16,975 bases of DNA from Xenoacremonium recifei. Taxonomy: Eukaryota; Ascomycota; Sordariomycetes; Hypocreales; Nectriaceae. Shown piece by piece: positions 7,696 through 16,975 of the stretch. Below the pieces are notes generated by a model, which was not told the DNA's origin, did not search any database, and saw nothing but the letters and a program-made list of their open reading frames with translations. The DNA lies in assembly GCA_012184525.1 (NCBI GenBank), contig WOFQ01000172.1, positions 1-16,975 on the forward strand, given 5' to 3'. A program made the translations under genes and the position numbers. The stretch's first letter is position 1. Each line of letters opens with the position of its first letter.

Positions 7696-9611
7696 CTATG
7701 TGGCTGTTATGCATAACCACAAAGCCCTGGCGCTCTCAGTCCAATGCACACGAGTTCTGTTGTGGATGACAGCGTGAATGCCATCTTTTCCAGCGCCCTG
7801 TCCAGACAGCCGGGCCAGATACTTTGGTTCAAGCCCGAGTTGCGGTTGTGACAGGTCCCCAAGCCAGATTTGCATCCGTTCCTCATAGCCTGAGCACCAC
7901 CAGCCACCCGCGACCCCAGCGTCCACGAGACGCTTTCGGCCATGCTTGACGCTAGAGGCGCGAACCAAGACGACAACCCTGTGTCGCGAAGCAAGTAGTG
8001 TCTTCAGGATCTCTTGTCCTAGGAATCCCGATGAACCAGTCAATAAAATGGCGGAGCTATTCCTCAAGGGTGTTGTAGGGCGAATTTGTGCTGCGGTAAT
8101 CTTTGCGTCCAGGGATTGCTTCAACCTATCGAGTTCATGTTTCATTTCAAGTCCTAGAGGTATATATTCTCCCTGTTCCATCTGTCGTGCGCGTCGAATA
8201 TGCCTCGCTAGGGAGGTCGGACATGCGGTCTCGTCCAGAAAACAAGCCACGGGCAACTTGACTCCGTACAACCGGTACAAAGTTGTCCTAAGGGTGATGG
8301 CTTTGATCGAGTCAATTCCTGCTCGTCGTAAAGGTGTATTCTGGAAGCATATATTTCCCAAGACTTGGCTCTGGGGCATTTGGAGAGACGCAATCTCACG
8401 GGCCATCTGATGTCCCACCGTGTTCTCCAACGGCACTACTACTCCGTTGGTATGCAATACATCAGCCGTCATCCGCCGATGCTCAAGCCAGCTGCCTACC
8501 TTGCGGCGGTCCAGTTTGGCTGAGGAAAGCCGAGGAAATTGCGCAACGATAAACCAGAAAGATGAGACCATGTAGATTGGCGTCTTCGTGCGCAGAAAGG
8601 GCATTCCGATATTGGACGCACTATTATCCTCATCGGCCGGATTGTTGATAGTGGTGACGACACTGCACTCGCTCACGCCGTAGCCGCTCAACAGCTGCAC
8701 AGAGACGGCCTAGACGCTGATATTGAACTGGGAAATCCGTTCTCCAGCTAGAACTACGGGTTTTAGTGTAGGTACCTCGTAAGGATCCATGGAGGTGATG
8801 AACGACGGCGTCAAAACGGCCCAGTTGACGCCCTTTGCCTTGACGAACTCAACGAGCCCATTGACGCGTTCGTCTTCGGATAGGCTGCATATAGTCCCGC
8901 CTACGAATAGCGTGGTGAGGATGTCGACAATGCATGTGTCGTGTGTGTATGATGCAAAATGTATAACCCGAGAATGCTAGTCGAGTGATTGGGCGGGAGT
9001 GTGCAGCGCCATGCCAGAGCGGAAGGCTTGGTGCGAGTTGACGACGGCTTTCGGCGTTCCAGTGCTACCAGACGTGCAAGCATAGGCTGCATTGTTGGGA
9101 TGAGAGCGAGACTGACACACTTCCTTGTCCTTGTTTTTGACCTCAAGAAGCGTCCACGAATCGGAATCTGATAGCTGAAGAAGGGCAAGGCCAGAGTCAG
9201 GGAATAAATGACGGTACTTAGGCTCAATGACAATCACTCTAGCCTTCAAGTGGCGCGAGACCAAGGCGCTTCATGATCCAAAGCAATAAATGCTCCACCA
9301 GCCTTCAAGACAGCGATCATGGCGATAATCATCCATGGAGACTTGTCGAAGCACAGGGGCACGACCACCTCTGGCGCAACACCGTAGTCAGAGAGCCTTG
9401 AAGCCACCCAGTTTGCGATGCTGTTCAGTTGCAGATAGGTGAGACGGCTATGTGATGAAGTAACAGCCGTCTTGTCAGGTTATCTGGAGGGTTGGGCTTC
9501 AATTTTATGATCAATACATGACCATTCTCTCGGTGGTAGTGGTCGATTCCATTGCACCAGCTGCTGCCAGTGGCTTTTGGGTACTTCGAGTTCAGGTAGA
9601 ACTGACGCCAT
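7696..9611 (-). pseudogene. Decayed NRPS-like gene (adenylation-thiolation-reductase)
   Basis: Intact relatives activate a carboxylic acid as an adenylate, load it on a phosphopantetheine arm and release it reductively. The start is ATG at 9611-9609, followed by an N-terminus and then LTYLQLN and LCFDKSPW (adenylation A1/A2), TSGSTGTPK (A3, about 9050-9085), FASYTHD (A4), GYGVSEC (A5, about 8665-8685) and KLDRRK (A10). The thiolation domain has AGIDSI with the carrier Ser at codon 8310-8308, and the reductase has a Rossmann TGSSGFLG (8040-8017). There is no condensation domain. Lesions: TAA at 9482, a frameshift or small deletion at about 9265-9280, TAG at 8979, TAG at 8712, a missing A6-A9 segment (junction near 8580) and loss of the reductase beyond about 7725. 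The substrate cannot be predicted. Confidence 0.9.
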
Positions 9612-9837
9612 TGTGGTTCATCAATTAGCGCCGCAGATAAAGGCGTTTGAGTAATATTAATTTCCGTTCTTCTCTAATTATGTTGTCCATTCCGAGGATA
9701 TATGCCACGCTATCCAAGTATCCCTGATACCTTATCTAGCAAATCGCTTCCAGGAGCGGCCCGGCCCTGCAGATCTCGATGGACATTTTCCGGGGAAGAC
9801 CCTGACTCGGACCGAATAATGCATTTACTCTGGGGAG

Positions 9838-9869
9838 AAATGCCTCATTGGTATTTTGAACCGACAATA
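9838..9869 (+). repeat. Direct repeat, copy 1 (32 bp)
   Basis: Begins AAATGCCTCATTGG and contains GAACCGACAATA. Matches copy 2 at 9901 with about six differences, mostly transitions. The copies are offset by 63 bp. No known regulatory factor is assigned. Confidence 0.75.
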
Positions 9870-9900
9870 ATCCACATGCGGTGCCGTATTGCCGCTTAGA

Positions 9901-9932
9901 AAATGCCTCATAAGCATTTCGAACCGATAGTA
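9901..9932 (+). repeat. Direct repeat, copy 2 (32 bp)
   Basis: Begins AAATGCCTCATAAG and contains GAACCGATAGTA. It pairs with the copy at 9838. The pair lies 230-320 bp upstream of the NRPS-like start codon, so it could be a duplicated promoter site or a small tandem duplication. Confidence 0.75.
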
Positions 9933-10645
9933 CTATTACAATTCCTTCTACGCGAAAGACGTCGTGTTTTGTTTTCTGTCATAGGCACTTCGTATAGCTC
10001 AAATAGGGCTTAGAATCGCTGATCATGACATGACCTAACAGCTTGTAGTCTAGGAGTCGCCATTTTGTATTGCATGATAAGTGCATGGATGACAGAAGTA
10101 TAGACGTTTCGATTCTACTTTCCAAAATGGAAACCGCCTTGGCTTAATGGTTCAATATCCAAACCAGCCAGTATGGCGTATATAGTAGTTTACACGCTTG
10201 CGTACTTATCACTTGGTATATTAAATCATCACGATACGCTCATTCATGTTAACAAAACCTCGCGTCCATCCTCCCACCCTCCTTCCGAAATGAGCATTCC
10301 TCAGCCACGTCTTGACGTCACTGCAGCTTGCCCTCTCGCAGCTCTCCACTACACCTAGTTACTGTACTATATGATAGTTCGAGGACCAACAGCAACTTAC
10401 AACCATGGGCCCGAAAAGGCGTGCTGTTGTGTGATAAGAAAGGGCTGGTTATTTTTTGATGTTTTTTTTTCTTGTTCTTTCTCCTCGTTCAATGGCTTGT
10501 TGCAGGGATTCGTTGGTTGACATCAACGAAACCCCGCTTCCACAAGGCTTTGAATTTCGTTTTCCAGAGTCCGAATCGTGCTTCAAGCAAATGTGCACTT
10601 CGGTCCAACAATTCCTCAGACATTAAGGCGGTAGAGAGTGTCAAA

Positions 10646-10816
10646 ATGTCACCACTGATTCACTGTGTCCGCCACGCCCAAGGCGTGCATAATCTAAGCC
10701 GTGTAAACCACCAATTGCCTGATCTCAAGCTGACGCCACTAGGGGAAGACCAAGCTAGGGTTTTTGAACTAATTTTGTCTTCGCCGCTGAAGGGCACGAT
10801 CCAGACGACGCTGTGA
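10646..10816 (+). pseudogene. Fragment of a histidine-phosphatase (phosphoglycerate mutase-like) gene
   Basis: ATG at 10646 opens a 56-codon remnant that begins in the manner of fungal phosphoglycerate-mutase family proteins: IHCVRHAQGVHN, with the catalytic His of the RHAQ motif at codon 10673, followed by NHQLPD and LTPLGEDQA. It then jumps to SSPLKGTIQTTL, matching the family SP(L)xRTxxT motif, but with several residues missing between the two blocks and Gly in place of the conserved phosphate-binding Arg. It ends at TGA 10814-10816, where relatives run on for more than 100 residues. The frame is open upstream to 10472, but those residues do not look like the family, so I take 10646 as the original start. 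Truncation and the lost Arg argue that it is dead. Confidence 0.8.
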
Positions 10817-11694
10817 ACTCTCACGGTGCGTTGTCTGCCTCCTATACCCAGTCGGGTAGTGCTTATCGTAATTAATTTTCGAAGCGACTGACTGGGGAAA
10901 TGCCGAGGTTCGCTCGTTCCCTTTTACCATCGACAAGATAGAGGAGCCGGTTTTATGCGAGACGATAGCCTCAAGAGAGAGACGGGGAACAGGAACAGCC
11001 GCCCCGACCAGAGAACAACAACTAGAGCTGCGAGAATCGTCATTGCAAAAGTGGATCGAATGGGGTGTAATTTTGGCTTGAGTCAAGCCATCAATAGAGC
11101 GTGTACTTTTTGCATGTATAGAGAGAGGAGACGGTATCAGTAAACTGAGGCTTATGAAGGAATTATTAGAGTCTTTTTAACCACGGAGCCCACATTGATG
11201 GAGAAGAATAACTCAGAACACGACTTGCTGAGTTTACTAGTGGCTTGAGTTAGCTTGTGACCGACCTAATGTTGCCATCTCTCCTGCTTGAAAGGTGGTG
11301 TCATAACCTAAATCCTCACTGCATCTGTATCCTTCTGTGTAGTAGGCAGAACTTAGCTGGAGGGCAACGAAAAGCCAGTACTTCCGGAAATAAAAGTCTG
11401 TGGGGATATTAGGATTAAGTCTTTTACGGGCATTTGGTGAGGACACAGGCACCTCTCTAGTAGGAGAGGTGAGGGCATTACTTATGCAACCCACCCAACA
11501 TATGGTCTCCTTCGTGTTGTACTTTGTCCTCAGCACTTATTTCCATGCCGTTCTATTATCATCTTGGTCATTCCATCATATAAACAATTTGCAGACGCCG
11601 CTGTAAAGACCCAGTCGAGGCAAACCCAACCGGAATAGCTATATGTCTTCAGTCCGATTCTTAAAAACTAACAATAACCTAAGTGACTGAGAGT
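10817..11694. other. Intergenic stretch upstream of the ABC transporter
   Basis: I found no continuation of the phosphatase fragment. One 69-codon stretch without ATG (10872-11078, plus) is open, and its codons give a plausible hydrophilic protein (containing PTREQQ and KWIEWG), but I cannot assign it. A minus-strand frame at 11237-11536 (99 codons) has no recognisable motif. A TATAAA box lies at 11579-11584, about 110 bp before the transporter ATG. Confidence 0.5.
11579..11584 (+). promoter_or_regulatory. Possible TATA box of the ABC transporter
   Basis: TATAAA about 110 bp upstream of ATG 11695. It is supported by position only. Confidence 0.3.
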
Positions 11695-14600
11695 ATGGTC
11701 AATAACGGCACAAATGCACTGGCACGGCAGATCGAACTTTCCTCTTCAAAAGCCACTCTCTTGGCCTTGTACCGCTTTGCGACCGCCGCTGACTACATCA
11801 TCCTCGCCGGGGCGGCCATTGGGGCAATTCTTGGAGGCGCTGCCCTGCCATTGAGGGCTGTTATCTTTGGTCAATTGGTAGGCGCCTTCCAAGAATCTCA
11901 AGAACAGCAGATGGCTTCGGATGAGCTGTCGGACCAAGTGACATATATCGTGCCGTACTTTGTTTACTTGTCTATCTGGGAGTTCATCACGGTCGCCCTG
12001 TCAATTCTAGGGTTTTTTTACATCGGGAATCGGCTGAGCTGCCAAAACCGGGAGCACTTTCTCGAGGCCTGCCGACGGCAGAACATTGGCTTCTTTGACT
12101 CTGTCAGCCCCGGAGAAATCACAACTCGCATAACAGCGGACATTGACCGCGTGCAGGAGGGCATCTCCGAGAAGCTCGCGCTAGCACTCGCGCCCGTGGC
12201 AACCCTTTCTAGTGCCTTTATTATCGGCTTCATCATGAACTGGAATCTGACACTCATTATGTCCTCTGTAGCTGTGGTAATCATCACCATCATGAACATC
12301 GGGTCCCTGTGTGTGACTAAGCACAGCACCAAGGCGCTGGATCTGTACGCAGTTGGAGGAACCGTCGCTGATGAGGCCTTCAACTCGATTCGAAACGTGA
12401 AGGCGTATGGGGCCCAGGAGAAGCTGGCAGTCCAGTACGACAGCCATCTGAGGCGGGTTGAGAAGCGCGGGTTTCGAATGCAGGTGGTTATGGGCATCAT
12501 GTACTGCCTGACCTTCTTCGTCATGTATCTCGGCTACGGCCTGGCTTTTTGGCAAGGGGCGCGTCTTCTGCTCTACGGTATGGCAACTATGTTCGAGACT
12601 ATCACCATCCCGTTTGCTATCATGACGGGGACCTTGGCTGTCGGGAACATGTCGTCCAACCTCCAAGCCCTGATCCGAAGCGTATCAGCAGCGGGCAAAA
12701 ATTTTTGACGTAATTGACCAAGTCTCGCCTATTGATTCCTTGTCGGAGACAGGACAGAAGCCAAATGCAGTTTTCGGGTGTATTGGGCTCCGGAAGGTAT
12801 GCATGGAGTACCCCTCCCGTCCCGGAACGTGTGTCATAAACAATGCCGACCTGGTCATCCCCCCCGGGCAAGGTGACGGCCATTGTTGGGAAAAGTGGAT
12901 CAGGCAAGTCAACTATCATCAATCTCTTTCACCGGTTCTAGGATCCGATAGGTGTCCGGATCCTGCTCGACGGCCACGATATCACCAAATTGAACCTGCA
13001 GTGGCTTCGACGCCAGATGCCTCTTGTCAGCCAGGAACCAGCACTCTTCCAGACATCCATCTACCACAATATCGCCCATGGGCTGATTGGGTCTAATCTC
13101 GAAAACGCTAGCTTCGAGGAAAAGATGGATGCCGTCGTGAAAGCTGCCAAGCTCGCCAACGCTCACGATTTCATCTCTCGGTTAACCGAGGGTTACAAGA
13201 CTGGTGGTGGCGACCGCGGCGTTCTGCTCTGGGGAGGAAAGAGACAGCGCATAGCTATTGCCCGAGCCGTCGTCAACAACCCTCATATCCTTTTATCAGA
13301 CGAAGCTACATCAGCTCTAGACGTCAAGTCCGAGGATAGCGCGCAGGTGGCGCTCGAGTCGGCGTCTGACGGGAGGGCGACTATTCTTATTGCGCATCGC
13401 TTGTCGACCGTCAAAGCGGCCCATCAACTCATCGTCATGGGTCGAGATTCCATCATTGGACTAGGCACCCACGAGAGGCTGTTGGCTCAAGGAGGCGTTT
13501 ATGCCAAGCTAGTTGCCGCTCAGGCTGTGACTGGGGCCGAGGTCAACCTGAGCGGCGACTCATTTGCACCTACGGAGGGTCCAATCCTCCGGGGCTAGAT
13601 GGGAAGGAACTCGAGACAAGGCTGGAGGTCGCGGCGAGGCAATGCAAGACGACCGGTATGAGACACACTCAGTCCCAGATTCCCTAGCCACAAAGCGCTA
13701 TTCGACACGGGCTTTTATCAAAGCCATCGCCAAATTAAACACCCCAGCAGCCTTGGATGATAACCGGCTTGCTCTGCTCCATAGTCTGTGGCGCGGCCTC
13801 CCCTTGTTCGGCCTTCGTCCTAGCTGAGCTGATTGTCACCTTTACCGGGCTCCGCATCTCACACGACGCAACCCAGCTCGTTCACGACACCGACTTCTGG
13901 AGCACCATATACGTAGCCATAGCAGTATCACAGCTCGTAGCCTTCATTGCTGAGGGCGTCTTATTCGCCTACGGATCGGAGGGTCTCACCAGCCGCGTGC
14001 GTGACCGTGCCTTTCGAACAATACTCCGCCAGGACACGGTCTATTTCGACAAGAGAACCACCAGCGAACTAACGAGCTTTCTGGCCACTAACGCAAATGA
14101 CATTGCCGGGCTCAGTGGCACAACTCTAGGCACGATTCTCAACGTGCTCACCACCCTTGTCGGCGCCGTCGTACTCTCTCTGGTTACTGGCTGGAAACTA
14201 GCACTCGCCACCTTGTCCGCGCTGCCTGTACTGCGCTTGCGGGTCCTGAACACCTTCCAGGCCCGTAGCAAAAACGCTTACAAGGAGGCGGCAGTTGAAG
14301 CTTGCGAAGCCGTCGCGACGATCCGCACGACGGCTTCGTTGACGCGCGAGCATGAGGTGCTGCGACAGTACAAGGCCAAACTCAGCCAACAGAGGCGGCG
14401 TAACTTACGCCCAACTGTAGTGTCTTCATGCTATATCCTCTTTCGCAGTCTTTGGCATTTCCTTGCATGGCACTTGGTTTCTGGTATGGTGGGATGCTCA
14501 TTATTGCCCGTCAGTATACTATGTTGTAGTTCTATATCTGTTTTGCTGCCGTCATCTTTGGTGCCCAGCTGGCAGGCAGCATATTCTCATTTGCTCGTAA

Positions 14601-15240
14601 GTAAGATCGGAAGGATAGATACTAAACGCTGATCCATCTCTAGCCGACATGGGAAAAACTCGCGAGGCTGCGCGCGCCCTGCAAACACTCCTTGATCGCC
14701 AACCGACTATTGACACATAGTCATCGGATGGTCAATCAGCGACATCAATGCACAGCTTCATAGAGTTTCGCAACTGCTACCCCAGATATCCTTCGCGTCC
14801 AGAGACTGCGGTGCTGCGGGGACTTAATCTCGCAGCTCGACCTGGCCAGATGGTGGCTTTGGTTGGCTTGTCAGGCAGTGGCAAGTCTACTGTGATATCT
14901 TTGCTATAGCGATTTTATGATCCCCTTGGGCGGAGTTGCTGATAGACGGACGTGATATCCGACATCTCGACGTGAACCAGTACCTCTCCTTTCTAGCACT
15001 AGTATCTCAGGAGCCTACACTCTGTCGGGGAACAATTCGAGACAACATCCTCCTCGGAACCCATGACCAAGTAACGGACGAACAACTGGACTCAGTGTGC
15101 CGACAAGCAAATATCCATGATTTTATTGTCTCTCCCTGACGGTTCCTCAACTACCGTTGGAACTAAGATAGCAAAACCGGGCAACGGGGCATCCCTCAGA
15201 TTACCGAGGGTGAGGCCCTCCCTCAAGCAAATGTACTCTT
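11695..15240 (+). pseudogene. Decayed MDR-type (ABCB) ABC transporter
   Basis: Intact relatives are plasma-membrane exporters with TMD-NBD-TMD-NBD order. TMD1 (11695-12690) is uninterrupted, with about six hydrophobic segments and GEITTRITAD before TM3. Then come a one-base gain in GGG near 12693, another shift in the C/G run near 12863, and TAG at 12939. NBD1 has Walker A GKSGSGKST (12888-12914), an ABC signature changed to LWGGK (LSGGQ expected), Walker B LLSDEATSALD and an H-loop IAHRLST, ending at TAG 13596. Shifts near 13595 and 13750 lead into TMD2 (13757 onwards), with another near 14440 and TAG at 14527. After the intron come TAG 14718, Walker A GLSGSGKST (about 14862-14888), TAG 14907, a shift near 14930, Q-loop SQEP, and a degraded signature region that fades at about 15240. 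Walker B and the H-loop of NBD2 are absent. It may once have exported a toxin or metabolite; the substrate is unknown. Confidence 0.92.
14597..14643 (+). other. Retained 47-bp spliceosomal intron in the ABC transporter
   Basis: Donor GTAAGT at 14597 and acceptor CTAG ending at 14643, with ACTAAAC and GCTGAT branch-site candidates about 20 bases before the acceptor. Removing it joins FA to PDMGK, the conserved junction of the family, and restores the frame across the site. Short introns of this size are usual in filamentous ascomycetes. Its presence shows that this is not a processed retrocopy. Confidence 0.85.
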
Positions 15241-15435
15241 CCAATTAATAAGATTAAAGATGCTCGAGGGTCTTCAGGATTTTGATCTTCATTGTAGCTC
15301 ATATTGACTAAATATCTAGTTTGTACGAAGTAAAAACCAGGCAAGAACAGAAATAGTGAGGGCGAAGCCTCTACTAGCGTCCAACTGCACATTCGTATCT
15401 ATGGAGCAGTTCTGGGATCTATGGAATGAACATGC

Positions 15436-16382
15436 TGATCTTTAAGAAGACACATTACACACTTGCTTAGCTAAAGCATTCGCCAGAGATTCTTCTTACC
15501 GGAACTAAGTAGTGATTATGAGACTTCGGAGGTTAGACATTTATCATGGCATCTGCCATCCAAATTTGTTTGTTTCCGTTTTCGCAACAACCACTTCTTC
15601 AATGATCTAAGACTTTCAGTACATGATTTAAAGGATAAGACATTGAAGTGTGGCCAAATTCCGGTGTCTATATTTTCTCCAAGTCGTAGCTTGTTGACAA
15701 TGATGATCTCGTTTCGTCAATGTTTTAAAGCAAGAGCTGGGAGTTGACTCTTTACTGTGAAGCTTACACAAGCCCTTTGGGCACTACATATCATGGAATT
15801 TAGTCTGAGTTATATCACTCTACAAATTTCTAATAGGTTTCTTAGATTTCTTCCTCACTCCTTCTACCTATTCAGCAGGTTAGTCAGGCAGGGATATTTA
15901 AGCCCGTCGATCTGTCAGCGATCTTCTAGGCATAGTCCCATCAGCGTTTTCGTAGTAATAAACTTAAAGGAGACCCTCTTCTGGCAAAGAGAGCCCCGAG
16001 GAAAGACTACTGGCCCTTGAGAATAGGAGATATAGTAAAGGCTGTATGAGTCCCGGGGGCATTACGCAGAGCAGCTGGGGCTGTTAGAGCCATAACCGAG
16101 GTACCAAAATTGAATCAAAACTTGGTATGCAGTTAGGCTCTAGCCCAGCTAGAAGATTGTTCTCTTAGCAAACGAGACACAGCAAGTGCCCTGAATCAGA
16201 TGAAGGAATTTACACTGCCATTACAATGTCTATATTCTTACCCAAGCCCAACGCTGCATTGCCAGTCAATGACTACTGAGAAGCTCCGTCGCGCGTTATC
16301 TTCCGTGAGCATTTGCTCCCACAGCCAAGTGACTTCACGCTTCCTACTGTCAGAACTAGCGGAAAAAGTAAAGCGCGACTAG
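15436..16382 (+). pseudogene. Possible unidentified gene relic
   Basis: One frame (positions congruent to 1 mod 3) is open from 15436 to 16017 except for TAA at 15472 and TGA at 15745. An overlapping frame (0 mod 3) is open from 15936 to 16379 except for TGA 16047 and TAG 16134, closing with TAG 16380. Both are longer than expected in DNA of this composition. The predicted residues (for example RFFLPELSSDYE, LRRAAGAVRAITEVP, FLLSELAEKVKRD) look protein-like, but I recognise no family. A single frameshift near 15940-16017 could link the two. A transposon gag or LINE relic is possible but unsupported. Confidence 0.25.
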
Positions 16383-16709
16383 CTCAAAACTCGTTGAGAG
16401 GATTCCCTTAAGAGAGCCGAATTTAGAAGCTCTTAATGAAGAGATGTGCCTACTCAATATCAGTGATCGTGTCAGCCCGAGTACTCCCAAGTTAAAACAA
16501 ACCCTTACAATTTGTGAGTTGGAACCATGAGAATTCATCAGTGCTAGTTAGATAGGAACCTCAAATAGTGTGGTGTGAGTGGAAGAAGATGTTTTGCTAG
16601 TTTCTTTTGTCGTTGGTATCCTCATACTTGTTTCTGTTTCATAATATTTACTGTTATCTGATAAAATAAAAGAATATGCTAGGCTGACTATGTGAATTCG
16701 GTAAACATA

Positions 16710-16736
16710 CCCCCCAAACTCCCCCCCCCCCAACCC
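16710..16736 (+). repeat. C-rich tract
   Basis: Runs of six C (16710-16715) and eleven C (16721-16731) followed by two AACCC units. It resembles neither the usual fungal telomere repeat nor a known element end. Confidence 0.85.
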
Positions 16737-16754
16737 AACCCAATTTTTACCTCC

Positions 16755-16860
16755 CTAGGGGTATATATAAACTTTATGTATTATATTAAATATATATATA
16801 AATATATTGTTTTCTCCTATAAAGCCTATTTTTATGTATATATATGCCCTAATTAGATAT
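16755..16860. repeat. AT-rich low-complexity stretch
   Basis: About 100 bases dominated by TA/AT dinucleotides with several TATATA runs. It could be a simple repeat or decayed repetitive DNA. Confidence 0.75.
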
Positions 16861-16975
16861 AACGTGGTTGACATGCGAGCGAACCACTTTCCTTAGCCTA
16901 TCCCAAACTTCGTCTTTAATTCTCACTTCTTCCACCACAATAAATGGAATCTAATTCAAAAGAGGCCAGATTACT

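Larger units (their letters stand above)
9612..10645. other. Intergenic stretch, mostly featureless
   Basis: This lies between two divergently oriented gene remnants: NRPS-like on the minus strand and the phosphatase fragment on the plus strand. It holds one pair of direct repeats (9838-9869 and 9901-9932) and a T/C-rich tract at about 10450-10490 of the kind found in fungal promoters. Small frames of 60-65 codons at 9702 and 10173 show no recognisable motif and are not called. Confidence 0.6.
15241..16975. other. Right-hand region without an assigned gene
   Basis: Beyond the transporter remnant no gene family is recognisable. It contains a weak quasi-coding stretch (about 15436-16382), a C-rich tract (16710-16736) and an AT-rich tail. 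No tRNA or inverted repeat was seen. Confidence 0.6.

Noticed and set aside
7946..8410. 154-codon plus-strand frame
   Set aside because: Antisense to the thiolation and reductase domains of the NRPS-like gene, which explain the sequence.
9538..9556. GGTCGATTCC resembling a tRNA T-loop
   Set aside because: It lies in the N-terminal coding part of the NRPS-like gene, and no matching acceptor, D or anticodon arms are present.
10472..10645. Upstream extension of the phosphatase fragment
   Set aside because: Open and in frame, but hydrophobic and unlike the family N-terminus. The family start MSPLIHCVRHAQ begins at 10646.
12018..12524. 168-codon minus-strand frame
   Set aside because: Shadow of ABC transporter TMD1. 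The plus strand has the family motifs.
16721..16741. CCCAACCCAACC resembling a telomeric repeat
   Set aside because: Only two units, and not the CCCTAA repeat usual in filamentous fungi. AT-rich unique sequence follows.
1..16975. CRISPR arrays, rRNA, bacterial operons or phage genes
   Set aside because: No regularly spaced repeats or rRNA-like segments were seen, and every recognisable gene is fungal in type.

Overview
The window looks like nuclear DNA of a filamentous ascomycete (Pezizomycotina). The evidence is a FAR1/MULE-type transposase, an A-T-R NRPS-like enzyme, an MDR-type (ABCB) ABC transporter carrying a 47-bp intron with GTAAGT and CTAG ends, and nonsense codons resembling RIP. 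I cannot place genus or species. It reads as accessory, decaying DNA: no ordinary intact host gene is visible.

Bases 1-75 are the flank of a Mutator-like element (MULE-1, 76-4114) with perfect 83-bp terminal inverted repeats. It carries one long transposase frame (369-3812) interrupted by a single TAA at 774. Ten bases beyond its right end begins a second, diverged and broken MULE (MULE-2, about 4125-6654), in the same orientation, lacking the transposase N-terminus, with five in-frame stops and one frameshift. It is bracketed by paired GCACC/GGTGC palindromes that may be eroded inverted repeats. The two transposases are about 27% identical over the catalytic core by my hand count, but about 70% identical over a C-terminal tail downstream of the zinc knuckle.

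Bases 6655-7695 hold nothing I recognise. From 9611 down to 7696 on the minus strand is a decayed NRPS-like gene (adenylation, thiolation, truncated reductase). Bases 9612-10645 are non-coding apart from a pair of 32-bp direct repeats. A fragment of a histidine-phosphatase (phosphoglycerate mutase-like) gene lies at 10646-10816. From 11695 to about 15240 on the plus strand is a decayed full-length-type ABC transporter (TMD1-NBD1-TMD2-NBD2) with several frameshifts and stops and a truncated second ATPase.

Bases 15241-16975 hold an unrecognised quasi-coding stretch (about 15436-16382), then a C-rich tract and an AT-rich tail. The NRPS-like gene and the ABC transporter together could be remains of a secondary-metabolite locus; that is inference. 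Of 13 in-frame nonsense codons in the four broken genes, 12 fit C-to-T change at CpA on one strand or the other and none is TGA, a pattern expected of light RIP-like mutation.
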